From Gossypium raimondii (lineage: Eukaryota; Streptophyta; Magnoliopsida; Malvales; Malvaceae), in contig NC_068575.1 in assembly GCF_025698545.1 (NCBI RefSeq), positions 53,081,980 to 53,145,979 on the forward strand: a DNA stretch of 64,000 nucleotides, read 5' to 3'. Shown one piece after another: positions 1 to 11,456 of this stretch (position 1 is its first letter; each line of letters opens with the position of its first letter). The notes under the pieces were generated by a model. That model was given only the letters and a program-made list of their open reading frames with translations. It did no database searches and was not told the DNA's origin. The translations under genes and the position numbers were made by a program.

Positions 1-1140
1 TGCCGATTCCGTTAACGATAATCGGGATCTTTCTAGCAAAACTCATGTAGCTTCATGAACTAAAGCTCATCGAACCAAGTGAGGACAACAGGAGTCACCA
101 ACGACTTGAGAGCCAGCCTTGATTCAGACAATTCAAAGGAGTTCAATTGATTGAAGTGGATTTATTTAATAGGACTAAAGAGGCGGTAAGGATGAGATTA
201 GTTAATACCAACATACAGAAAGATGATTCTATAAACATGAGATTGTATATAGCATGGGGGATTAGCTAATAGGGTACAGTTCAACTGTAGATACTTCATT
301 GGTTCATTTGTTTGTTAATGTTTGTAATTATAAGGCAGATCACTGCTGCTTTTGGGTAATAAAATAGTATACACATTTATCCAATAAAATGGCCCTGTCA
401 CCACTCTTGGGTGACGACTACTACCATTGATGCCATAGGAGGTGCACAGAACGCTGCCAAAACATTATTTTGTCAAATTTGAGGAAAAAAAAAACAAAGA
501 AAAGGGATGCGAGTGGTGGGGAAAACAGATGGAATGGGGCAGAGATGGAAGTGTATATCTTGAAGGTAGCTTTGTGTATGGCACATCTCCATCGATATCT
601 GAAACTCGAGATATAATCAAAACAGTGACCAGTGTTCAAATTTGGAATGCTATGCAAGTCTATGCCGCACTTCATCCAAAATCATCTTAACCTACATAAA
701 AACTTTGTATGCACTTATTCAAAATAAAAATTAATCAAAAACATATAAAATAAGTTAATTAACTATAAAAATTAAATTAATGCAAAATGTGAACATGCAA
801 GCTAATATATTAACTTTCTTAAATTCACCCTTTTACTTTCTTTTTTTTACTAAAAACTATCACTAACCTATGTGGATACAGATTGTATCATACAATCTTA
901 TTCACTTCTATTTACAACTTTATTTTTTAGTAAGAATTTATTTCTGTTTAATTCAACACCCATCACTTTAAGGACAACCAAAGTAACAACTAGCTGTGGT
1001 GGGATAGTGTTGGTGGTGACAAGATAGGGTTCATGAAAGAAAGATTTTGTTTTTTTGTTTAGAAAGAAAGGAAAAATGAATAGGAAGACAAAGAAAAAGA
1101 AGGGCTAGAACCCTTGGACCCTTTAACCTAGGTGACATTA
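1..1140. other. Non-coding flank, no gene recognised
   Basis: AT-rich sequence with only short, unconvincing reading frames on both strands. The overlapping frames near 420-690 have no recognisable domain and no splice-site support. It ends at the target-site duplication of the LTR that starts at 1146. Confidence 0.5.
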
Positions 1141-3099
1141 ATGTGTGTAATAGCCTAAATTTGTCCGGCCCAAATCAGAAATAAATAAACAATAAATATA
1201 AAACCAAATTAAACGTCCAAAATAGTCCTTTTACACTGGGCCCAATAAGGCCCAAACTAAACACAACCTCAAACCCGAATTACCCAATACATCCCAGCCC
1301 AATAACCAAAGCCCTAAACCTAAACCCTAGCAGCCTCCACGCCGTAACCACCCACGGCCTTCGTCCCCACGTGTCGAGCCTCTGCCAGCGTGCGCGCATT
1401 CGCACATGCGCCACCACTGTTTGTTTTGCCTCCGTACACGCCACGTTGGTCTCTGCCCTTGTACCTGCAAAATACACACGAAAATACGCAAAGAAGGATA
1501 GCAGAATAGGGGCAACAGAGGGGATTTTGGGGGGAGCATTTTCTTTTATTTTTTCATTTTTATTTCATTTTGTAAGGGGCCATAAAAAGGCCATTTGAAT
1601 GCTGTAAAAATAGACAGACAGGAAACAAAAAAGAGAGGAGAGCACACTTATTGTAAAAAAATATTCAGAAATCAAAGGAAAAGGGGTTTTTCGAAAGGTG
1701 ATTCTCCTTCGATTTTCTTTTTCTGTGATGTTTTCATGTTCGTTTTTTTTTCATATTCATTTTAATGATTAAAGGAAGAGAGTAAGAAGAGGAGAAGTAG
1801 AAACTCACCTTCGGAGTGGGGGCATCGGATCCTGGTTCACTCCGCCGTAATCGGAGTTGGAACGGGATGAAAGGGCTGAAGCGGCGCGCCGTTTGAGTGG
1901 AGAGGTTTAGTTTCTTTTAGGTTTTTTTTTCTTTTCTGCTTAGGGTAATATGGTTTTAATGTTGGTTAAATGGGAAATCATGAAACGACACCGTTTGGGC
2001 CGGATTCAATAGCCCTGAAACGGTACCATTTAGGTCGTGACCCGATGACCCGACCAAGACGCGGTTAGATCTGCGTGTTCTGGCGTAGGGAGGGATATTT
2101 GCGCGGCTAGCCCCTTCCCTTTTCCAGTGCTTTCGAATCAAGTGTTTTCTTTCTTTCTGATTTGGTCTCATATTCTGTTTTCGTTTCATTTTGGTCCAGC
2201 GTGCAACGCCGTGTTTTGGAGGGTGGGGAATATTCCCCTTTCGGTCCCCCATGTCATTCGCGCTTTGCGATTTGGACCCAATCTTTTATTTGTTTTAGAT
2301 TTCTCCCCTGCATTACTGCTTTATTGACAATTTCATCCTCTGTTTATTATTATTGCTAAAAAATTATTTAATTTGTTAATTTTACTATTGTTATTATTGT
2401 TATTAATATTATCTTAACATACATAGTTACTTATTTTCACATATATATGCACATACATTATTTTATTTCATTACACATTGTTATTTTATTTTTTATATTC
2501 TAATATATATTAGCATATATTTGATGTTAATTATTATTTATATATTTCATAATACGTTTTTAAATGTTTATTCATATACTTTTGTGCTTAAAAACTAAGG
2601 GTGCGTTTGGTTCGCTATATTGGATTAGAGGTGTATTGGATTAGAGGTGTAATGGAATAGAGGTGTAATAGCAAATCAACTGTTTGGTTGGATGTAATGG
2701 AATAGAGGCGTAATAGTAATCTTGTGTTTGGTTGAATGGAATAGAGGTGTAATAGCATAATGGTAAAAACTAAAATGAGTAGAATACCCTTAGCATAAAT
2801 TTGTTTTGGTAAATGATTATTGTTATTGTTATTTAAATTTTAATAAGATTATTATTATCAATAATAAATATTTTAATCATATTTAAACTTAATTATTATT
2901 AAATATATTTTAATTAAAATATATAATTTAATAAAATTCTTAATAATTAGTAGAAATTTGTTTTGGTAAATTATTATTGTTATTGTTATTTAAATTTTAA
3001 TAAGATTATTAATATCAATAATAAATAATTTAATCATATTTAAATATAATTATTATTAAATATATTATAATTAATAAGGAACCAATATCAAACAAGGGC

Positions 3100-3765
3100 C
3101 ATATAAGGAACCAATATCAATTGACCATAGAATAAAATCAAACATGTTGATCAGATCAACAGAATGAAAATAAAAACAGAAGCTTTCAAACTGCAGAAGG
3201 TGGAAAACATTTAAAAGAACTTCCAATCGCAACTCTCTTATTCATATGGAATTTACAATATCACTCGTGAATGAAATATCGAAGCTCAAAAACTACCCCA
3301 TGAATCAATACAAGCCAATCTTAAACCAAAATCAAACAAGTTTTATCGGGTCAAAGCAAGTCAAGAATGAAGGCTGAAGCTTTTAAACAGCAGACTATGG
3401 AAAACATTACCAAATCAAACGCATGGATTTTACTAATTCAGTCTTGAACGAATATCAGAGCTCGAAAATTACCAACAAATCGCTATCAAAGCTTGAAAAT
3501 TACCTAATAAATTGATATAATGAAATCTTAAACCAAAATAAAATACGTTATATCAAAGTCAAAGCAGTCAAGAACAAAGGCTGAAGCTTTTAAACAGCAG
3601 ATTACAGAAAAAATTACCACAATTCTAACATGAAATGTTAACAACCACATGCAATTTATTAAACCTTCCATGAATGAATATCAAAGATCGATAATTACAG
3701 AACAAATCGATACGAATCAATCTTAAACCAAACAAAACATGTTTAATCCACTCAAAGCAGTTAAA
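3100..3765. repeat. Diverged tandem repeat block inside the transposon, with one more unit at 6002-6105
   Basis: Units of roughly 120 bp share the phrases 'aatatcaaagctcgaaaattac', 'aatcttaaaccaaa' and 'aaagcagtcaagaa(t/c)aaaggctgaagcttttaaacagcag'-like text (split here for brevity). About four units run from 3110 to 3765. A further copy at 6002-6105 is nearly identical to 3662-3765 and in the same orientation, so the captured gene fragment is bracketed by direct repeats. Confidence 0.7.
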
Positions 3766-3883
3766 TTTGTACTCTAGCCCGAAAAGTTATATAATAGAAC
3801 CCAATCCTCCCAGGCGATTTTTAACCCATCCCTTAAATATTCACAATCATTCGTCTCTATAGATATTGGCTTCACCTTAGGTT

Positions 3884-5301
3884 TTACAATATGGAATACA
3901 AATACTGGTTATGTCGCCTGCGGTTGAACTCTAACAAGCTGCCATAAGTGCGATCAGCAACACCAACGAAGAGCGATTTTGTATCTGGGCTAAAGGATAT
4001 TCCAGCAACCTCACCAAAAAAGTCAATTTCCTGGCACTTCACATACTCGGACTTGGTGTCGAAGACATGAACGAAGCCAGCTGGCTCAGCCATGGAAAGA
4101 AATCGACCATCTGATGTGAACTTGAGAGCTCTAATTGCTCCCATTCTTCCCTTCAATACAGCTAGGGACTGGGATGGTTTTCTTACATCCCACAATCTGC
4201 AAGTTGTGTCCTGATTCCCAGTAGCAAGAATGTTCCCATCAGGGTGCCAAGCTGAAGCAAAAGAATAGTCCAAATGTCCCTCTAGGGTGCCAGTGACCTG
4301 CAGCATTGTACAAAATAAATTAGACATCAACAAGATTTAAACCTCAAAACGCACCATTTATTTGGATGTCTAGCAAGAGTGACATACTTTGCCAGACTGA
4401 GCATCGGTAATTAGGCAGTCGGTACTGTCTCCAAGGACTGCAAGCAACTTCCCGTCTGGACTAACTAGGTATTCTGTTAAGAGAAGACAACCATAAAAGT
4501 AAGAAAAACACCCGAAAAAATGGAATTCTACAGCAAGGATTTGAAGACTAGCACTTACATTTACAGACCAGTCGAAAGAGAACCGGTTGAGGGTTGAAAA
4601 AGTTTCGGCATTAAAAACTCTGATTTGAGCATCGTTATTTGCAGCCATAACTCTCATTGCACCACTGCAGAAATAAAGAAGATTCAGTTTTATTTTAAAA
4701 TGTAGTCAAAGTAATATATTGCTCAAGATAACCAAAATATTTCTCTTTGTTAGACTGCTCAAAAAGGATCAAAATATTTCTCACCTAGGATTGAGATACA
4801 CATCCACCGCATTAGTGATTGCATTATCATCAGTGGTTACTTTTATGGAGAATGCCACCCTCGGTTGATTTATATACTGCCCAAGCAGAAAAATACTCTC
4901 AACAGCATGAGCCAAATTACAAACATAATACTTTATCCCATAAACATTTGTCAAACAAGCAAACAGATACCTTGCAAATAAGCTCCCCCTGAAAACCACC
5001 AGCCACCATTAAATTTTCTTTAACTGCCATGGTGCTAATCTGCACCCTAGAGAGTTGCTGAGATTGTCGTTTCTACAAACATATCAAAATACAAAGTTTA
5101 TCTCAACTGCTCTTCAAACAAAGCAACAGAAGTCAAATTAAATTAATCATGGCCATATTCACTAACCAGGTTGGGAACAATTGGCTTAGCCACATTCAGC
5201 ACTTTTTTGCCATTGCGTAGCAGTGATGACCAATGCATTACCGAGTAGTTTTGCATGAGGTACACATCGTGCTTTGATGTAGCCCACAACAGATTCCTCA
5301 G
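3884..5301 (-). pseudogene. Captured 3' part of a plant WD40-repeat protein gene (SPBC2A9.03-like family)
   Basis: Six exons with canonical splice sites can be read: 5167-5301, 4971-5072, 4785-4876, 4559-4664, 4388-4473 and 3884-4297. Together they encode about 311 residues of a conserved plant WD40 protein, including 'LLWATSKHDVYLMQNYSVMH', 'TTDDNAITNA', 'MAANNDAQIRVF', 'SFASAWHPDGNILATGNQDT', 'CRLWDVRKPSQ' and 'GEVAGISFSPDTKSLFVGVA'. The family's first exon or exons (roughly 130 residues before the repeats) are absent, and no start codon or promoter belongs to the copy. Exon 4388-4473 is 86 nt where 87 is expected. One base is missing just after its start, so the spliced reading frame meets TAG at once. 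Introns are retained, so capture was at the DNA level and not via mRNA. The copy lies wholly inside the transposon 2599-6561. It is probably non-functional, although transcription from the element is possible. Confidence 0.85.
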
Positions 5302-8042
5302 CTGCATGATAAAATAAATAAATTAAACACAATACCATATATCAGCATTCTTTCAAGCATGAAAGCAGATAAAAATATCCATCACCTAGATAACTTAATT
5401 GAAACTAAAATCTTAAATTAGTGTGCATGTGTACAAGACCATACTCTTCCACATAATCCTTTCACTGACAGATAGTAATGTTACTGTTAACTAAAGACTC
5501 GTTAACTAGCTTCACCACTCACTGGGGTGACCAAAACAATTTATAGCCACAATTCAGCCTTCCAGCATCCTTGCAACAAGAAGTACGGCCCAATGCCATG
5601 GTCAAGAGTATGATAAAAAAGAAATTGGTAGTTGATAGGAAAGACAAACAAGCATTAATCTTCTTGTGCACATTAATTTCAAAATGAATTACTAGTAACA
5701 TATTTGTAAGACCATGTAACCACATTTTACCACCAATAAATGTTGTGAATCCCATACAAAGAGGAAAGAAAAGAAAGGGAAAAAGAACTGTCATAAAAAG
5801 AAAAATTGGCCGTTGATTGACCATGTATGCCCCCTTCAGTATGGGAAGCCCCAATTCACTTTCCTCAAATTTCCCATTACATAAATAACAAAATGGAAAA
5901 CAAAAATTCACAGTAATGCATTAAAATTTGCAACACCAAACAGAACCATGAAAGAGGGAGACCCATAAATGCAACCAGTAAGTTAGAAGGAACATTTTTA
6001 AATCATCCATGAATGAATATCAAAGATCGATAATTACAAAACAAATCGATACGAATCAATCTTAAACCAAACAAAACATGTTTAATCCACTCAAAGCAGT
6101 TAAGAATAAAGGCTAAAGTTTATAGATAGCAGATTTAACATGTTTCGAATCTGCTTACATGCAGAAAAAACAAAAGACAGTAACAAGGTTGACAGAGAGT
6201 TAGAAACCTACCTTTCAGTTGCATTAACTCGGAAATCGGCAGAAAAAAATGAGAAGAAACAAAGGGAGCAAATCGGTAGAAAAGAAAAGAAAATAAACAG
6301 AGGGCAGAAAAGAAAAGAAAAGAAACGGAGGGAGCAAATCGGCAGAGGCTAGAAGGAACAGAAGAGAAACAAAGGGGAAGCAGATGGGAGGGTATAACAG
6401 GGATGGTAAACCTATGCGGCGCCTAATCTGGACAAAATGGAAGGATTACAAATCGGTGAAATCCACCGATTATATCAGTAACCGATTACAATGGTATTAG
6501 CAATACCATGAACCAAACATAGGAATGAGGGGGGAGCCAATACACCCAACCAAACATAGTGTAATAATGCCCTTATAATACTATTTTATACACATATGTA
6601 TATATAATTTACATCAAATATGTTTATTTTGCATACAAATGTATATTATTGATTTTATTATATATTGTATTTTCTACTTATACTTAAACATACATAATTT
6701 ATTCCAAAAAACTCCTTGGTGTAATTCACTTATTTCATTTTATGTATTATATGTCATTACCCTTTTTACAAATATTATTTATTTAAATTAATAAATATAT
6801 GTTATTTTTAATTATGATATTTTTATTTATTCGGTATTATTATTCCATTTGACAACTTTTTAACTATAATTGTGATTTATTTCAAATTCTTATATATAAT
6901 ATTTATTTTCAATTTATTTGAATTATAATCCTTTTTCATACATCTTAAATTATTTTAAAAATTTGTACATTTTCATGTGCATTAATTTATTTAGTGTTTT
7001 GATGTACTTTAGATTCATTAGCTTTTAAATGTTAACATAATATATGATGTGAGAATTGCTTTTGGGTGTATTGTATTGCTTATTTGTATTTGTTAATTAT
7101 TCATAGATCATTAGATTGCATTTTAATTACAAATGACTGCGTAATATTGTACATTATTCCACCGAATATCTTTAGTTAAATTTTTGTGTTTAATATGGTT
7201 TAAGTTTCGAAATCCCTTTGAGATGTTAATACTCGACATTCATAGTTCGCGAGAGAATTGTGCCCTAACTTATTGGGCTTCAATTTTTCTGATGAATTTG
7301 GGTAATCGAGCATCTCTTTGGTAATTAAAAAAAAAACCACATGGTTTCTAAAATAAAATTCTTAAGATTTCAAAATGTTGGATCCTAACTTACTGGATAC
7401 GAAATTCTGTTATCTCAATTTTAAAATAAAGGCAATGTTTGATGTTTAAGACTTTCGAGAAAATTGATCCCTAACTTATTGGTTTCGGATTTCCCGATCG
7501 ACTTGAATAATAGAATATCCTTCTTCGAATACATGATTTTCTTAAAAAGGGGTACACTTTTAATTTCGAAGATAGAATTGTGACACCCTAACTCACTGGG
7601 TGTGATAATTTATTTCTTCAAGATAAGTGCATCTCATTATTCAATCTAGTTTGTTCAAAGTCTTTTATCAAGGAACGTATTTAAAATATTTTCAAGGTTT
7701 CGACATTACGACATTAAACAATCAATTCGGTACCAATTTTGGGCGTCACGAGGGTGCTAGCCCTTCCTCGTGCGTAATCGACTCCCGAATCTATTTTCTC
7801 AAAATTTCGCAGACTAAAAAATTATTTTCATGGTGAACCGATCCCACCTTAATAAAAGATTGGTGGCGACTCCCATTTTCATTTTCAAAGTCGATCCCCA
7901 TTTTTTCAAAACCAAAATAAAAATGGTTTCGACAATGTGGATTACATGTAGACATTTAACAATAATATTTGTGCTACACGAGACTTCCGTCACACCTTTA
8001 ATGGACTGTAACAATCCAATGATCAAAATTTAACAAATCGAT

Positions 8043-8172
8043 AATATTAGTGACCATTTCATAACAAATTAAAGTTTAGTGACTAAAATGTAATTTAAAC
8101 CATACATAATATTAGTGACCATTTCATAACAAATTAAAGTTTAGTGACTAAAATGTAATTTAAACCATACAT
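8043..8172. repeat. Perfect 65-bp tandem duplication
   Basis: The 65-bp unit starting aatattagtgaccatttc occurs at 8043-8107 and again at 8108-8172 without an obvious difference. There is no gene nearby; it lies just outside the right end of the solo LTR. Confidence 0.85.
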
Positions 8173-8659
8173 AAATGACTATTTTGTAGTTTATCCTAAT
8201 TTCTCACTATTAGACAATATTTATACCATTATTACATTCTTAATGAGAAAAGATTGTATAAAACCGTAATTTCACGTCTTTTCTATTCCTTTTCAGTAAG
8301 AGAATAACAAATCAGATTTTTCTTTTAATTATCAGGATAGGGATGACATGGAATCATATATTCATTCAATCAATCCCTTCTCCATACTCAAGTTAGGGAG
8401 GAGTTTAATAAAATGTGATTTTTAGGTTAGATTATGCAATTGAGAAGTAGAAGTAAGGAACGACAAGTTTAAACCAAACCAAGCCCAAATATGCCAATTT
8501 GTTGAATGTTTTATTAGACCATTCATGACGACAAGCTTCTAAGTCTCTTTGTTGTTCTTGCCATTAGTGCAATCTCATTTGTCAAACGTTTTAGCCAAGT
8601 AGTGATGAAACGTTTCTTTGTTGTCATGCCCCTAGTCTTTGTTTACAGATAGTGGAAGG
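8173..8659. other. Intergenic, downstream of the acidic-repeat gene
   Basis: No reading frame or repeat of note. It presumably contains the 3' UTR and poly(A) region of the minus-strand gene ending at 8660. Confidence 0.4.
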
Positions 8660-9032
8660 CTAATTATACATCTTTTTGCTTTCTTCTTCTTCTTCTTCTT
8701 CTTCTTCTTCTTCTTCTTCTTCTGTTGAAAATGATGATTGCATTTGTGAATATTCTTCTTCATCTTCTTCCCCTGTTGACAATGATGATTGCAATGATGA
8801 GTCTTCTTCTTCTTCAAGTGTTGATCCCATCGGTGAATGTTCTTCATCTTCTTCTGTTGAATTTGGTGATTGTAACAGTGGGTCTTCTTCTTCTTCTTCT
8901 GAAAATGGTGATCCCATTGATGAATATTTGTTGCTGTTATCATCATCATCATCATCTTCTTCTTCTAAAAATGATCCCATTGGTGAATATTTGTCATCAT
9001 CATCATCATCATCGTCGTCATCGTTGTCGTCG

Positions 9033-9064
<32 letters not shown>

Positions 9065-9289
9065 TTCTTCTTCTGTTGAAAATGATGATTGCATTTGTGA
9101 ATATTCTTCTTCATCTTCTTCCCCTGTTGACAATGATGATTGCAATGACGAGTCTTCTTCTTCTTCAAGTGTTGATCCCATCGGTGAATGTTCTTCATCT
9201 TCTTCTGTTGAATTTGGTGATTGTAACAGTGAGTCTTCTTCTTCTTCTTCTGAAAATGGTGATCCCATTGATGAATATTTGTTGCTGTT

Positions 9290-9325
<36 letters not shown>

Positions 9326-9404
9326 TTCTTCTTCTTCTAAAAATGATCCCATTGGTGAATATTTGTCGTCATCATCATCATCGTCGTTGTCGTCGTCGTC
9401 GTCG

Positions 9405-9439
<35 letters not shown>

Positions 9440-10963
9440 GTTGTCGTCGTTGTTGTTGTCGTCGTCATCATCGTCGTCGTTGTCATCATCATCATCATCT
9501 TCTTCTTCTTCTTCATCATCATCCTCTTCGGATGATGACAAAGATGATCGTTTTGGTGTTGACTTTTCTTCAACCATTGATTGTTTTGCATCATCATGGA
9601 CTTCTCCGTTCTCTATCTCTATGTCAATGGCTTCCACCATCAAATAGTCATTGCTCTCATTTTTTACCATGTTTATCGGATTATGATCAATTAATGATCG
9701 AGAGCTCACTTCAATAGCATCATAACTTTCAGTCACTCCAATAATTTCTTGCTCTGCATTATGGATTGGAATCTCTACGATGCCAAAGTTTGATGTTCCA
9801 TGGTTTGAGCAACTGCAAATAAACAATCATCCAACATCATTTATAAAAGAAACATGCCAGCGGTATTTTGAGAAATTTGTACATGCAATGCAACAGTTAG
9901 AAGTATCTTATAACAAAGAGTTTTGGCTATAGAACTTGGTGAGATTTAAATGTGCTAGAGATTAAAGGTGTTCATAGGTCTAAGCATGATATTAACACAT
10001 TTTATGCTTGTCCAAGCCCGACTCAAAATATGAGCTTAAAATTTCACCCATATTTAAAAATGGTTAACCCAATCTCATTTTAGGCTTACTTATATTATTT
10101 AAAAAAAGCTTTATATTATTTTAATTTAATATTTAATAATTTCATATATGTTTTATTTATTAAAAATTATATATAATTATCTTAATATTTTTATAGATTA
10201 CTATACATTTAATTTTTATGAGTTATAAGTTACATAATATATAAAAATTTACATAATATAAAATATTAAAACTCAAAACGAATTAAAAGTTGTAAAATTT
10301 TTGAAATTGGGTGACGATCTGGCCTCATACATGAAGACCTCTAATTATAATACGGTCTCTTCAAAGTTGAATTATTCATATAGTGCTTATTAAATCATAC
10401 TTGAACAAGTTTTTTGATTTAATTCAAATAATTTATATATCGAAATATTTTTAATTAAATTTAATTATAAAGTATATGAAATATTAGTGTAAAATATTTT
10501 TTAATAATTATACAAATTCTTAATCCGTTTGAATTAAATTTTAAATTTTTTGTTCAAATACCCTAAAAATTCAAGACTTAATTTATTATATTTGTAATTT
10601 TGACAAAATAAAAAAGTTTAAATTTTAAAATCATTTTATAATTGTTTATATATTTTTAAAGAGTAAAAATTAAATTGACAAAAATGGTTAAAAATGTTAA
10701 TTCTAATGACATAAAAAATTTTAAATAAAAAAATATAAAGATTTAAAAAAATTAGAGGCGGAACCATATATGTTTAAAATACCTGTTATTCCAAACCTTG
10801 GTATTGTAATTCTATGGTGGAATGTTAACATATGAAATACTCACCATGAAATTTGATATAGAATTGAGGAAGATACCTCCTGCACTACAAAATCTAGCCC
10901 TTCAATACTGCTGCCACCTGCATTATTTCTCCCTTGTTCACAACTTCTCTTATGCTCCTCCAT
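8660..10963 (-). CDS. Asp/Glu-rich repeat protein, function unknown
   Basis: I do not recognise this gene. Two exons fit well: exon 1 10963-10845 ends at a perfect donor (ATG|GTGAGT) and exon 2 9812-8660 starts after TTTGCAG. Their phases match (2 nt + 1 nt), giving about 423 residues. An in-frame upstream ATG at 11101 would add 46 residues. The first 140 or so residues are ordinary sequence (MEEHKRSCEQ..., then ...NHGTSNFGIVEIPI...). The rest is almost entirely Asp and Glu runs broken by short Ser-rich phrases such as YSPMGS, LLQSPNSTEE and SSLQSSLSTGEE. A 351-bp (117-codon) block is duplicated in frame (8721-9071 and 9072-9422). There is no signal peptide or membrane segment. The protein would be extremely acidic and probably disordered; chromatin or cation binding is only a guess. 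Conserved splice phase across 1 kb argues for a real gene, but the repeat tract is microsatellite-like and its length may vary. Confidence 0.6.
8676..9530. repeat. GAA/GAT-type trinucleotide microsatellite complex with a 351-bp tandem duplication
   Basis: Runs of CTT and CAT/CGT triplets on the plus strand (GAA and GAT/GAC on the coding strand) are interspersed with unique phrases. The text from 'tctgttgaaaatgatgattg' at 8721 recurs at 9072 with a period of 351 bp and only a few substitutions. All length changes are multiples of three, which keeps the reading frame open. Confidence 0.85.
9963..10343. mobile_element. hAT-type MITE in the intron of the acidic-repeat gene
   Basis: The left end TAAAGGTGTTCATAGG and the reverse complement of the right end TAGAGGTCTTCATG match the terminal pattern of two better-defined elements in this window (43177-43821 and 57681-58206). 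The interior is AT-rich with 'aagcccgactcaaaatatgagc'-like text near the left end. The flanking 8 bases do not match, so no target duplication is claimed. Confidence 0.5.
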
Positions 10964-11456
10964 ATTGTTTTTGTTTTCGTGAAGATTAATTGGTTTAATA
11001 TTGCTGGTTTTTTTGTTGTGTCTGATTCTTGGCTTTAGTCTCTCACAAAGGGATTCTATTCTTGAAGAGGGGAAGAGTATCAAAATCGTTTCTTGAAGCA
11101 TACATTAATTCTCTGGTGAGGCTATTCAGCATCTTATTTTGCTTCACGCACGCTCCTCTCTACAGATTCCGTTGTTTTCACCTCTCAAGACGATACGTAA
11201 CCCAAGCAATTGACGCAAATCTAAAAGAAAAAATTTTCTTACAAAAAATGCAGTAGAAAATAATTGCTTGTAGCTCGAAAATTAATGGGAAGTAACTGAA
11301 AACTTTGGGATATAAATAAATTTTCTCCCATCCAAACAAGAACAACTGTAATTCTTTACATTGTTCCTAAGAAGTATATTTTCAATCTGTTACTGATGGA
11401 ATCCCAGTACTGGAAAGAAGTACAACAAAAATGAATGTTTTATAGCAGCGTTTATT

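Larger units (their letters stand above)
2599..6561. mobile_element. Non-autonomous DNA transposon (PIF/Harbinger-like) carrying a WD40 gene fragment
   Basis: Its left end reads GGGTGCGTTTGGTT and its right end, on the other strand, CACTATGTTTGGTT. The similarity continues inward with TATTGG in both ends, giving imperfect terminal inverted repeats of about 26 bp. The trinucleotide TAA flanks both sides (2596-2598 and 6562-6564), the TWA-type duplication of PIF/Harbinger elements. No transposase is present. The cargo is six exons of a host WD40-repeat gene on the minus strand (3884-5301). Repeated 100-120-bp blocks occupy 3100-3765 and recur at 6002-6105. The element lies inside the solo LTR 1146-7934, so it inserted later. 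Superfamily assignment rests on ends and duplication only. Confidence 0.65.
1146..7934 (+). mobile_element. Solo LTR (LTR retrotransposon fossil, probably Ty3/gypsy), split by a DNA transposon
   Basis: Starts TGTAATAGCC and ends TTTCGACA, giving the TG...CA ends of an LTR. It is flanked by a perfect 5-bp target duplication, ATGTG, at 1141-1145 and 7935-7939. The start and internal layout match the LTR at 59037-61499: a CCGGCCCA-type start, a TATA-like CATAAAAAGG at 1581, paired AAACGACACCGTTT-like motifs near 1984, and a 3' part with 'gtgccctaacttattggg' near 7260 and 'ggtggcgactccc' near 7862. No internal coding region or second LTR is seen, so this is a solo LTR left by recombination. Its own length without the inserted transposon (2599-6561) is about 2.8 kb. 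The superfamily is an inference from LTR length and memory of similar cotton repeats. Confidence 0.8.

Noticed and set aside
3884-5301. Functional WD40 gene
   Set aside because: The N-terminal exons are missing and exon 4388-4473 is one base short, placing a stop at its start.
6140-6352. Lys/Arg/Glu-rich plus-strand frame
   Set aside because: It is the complement of a pyrimidine-rich leader-like stretch at the transposon end; no domain and low complexity.
8676-9717. Long plus-strand frames rich in Ser, or in His/Leu, opposite the acidic-repeat gene
   Set aside because: They are complements of GAA/GAT triplet runs. Only the minus-strand frame has a fitting upstream exon and splice phase.
9955-10351. 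8-bp target duplication for the intronic MITE
   Set aside because: The flanking octamers (CTAGAGAT and ATTATAAT) do not match.
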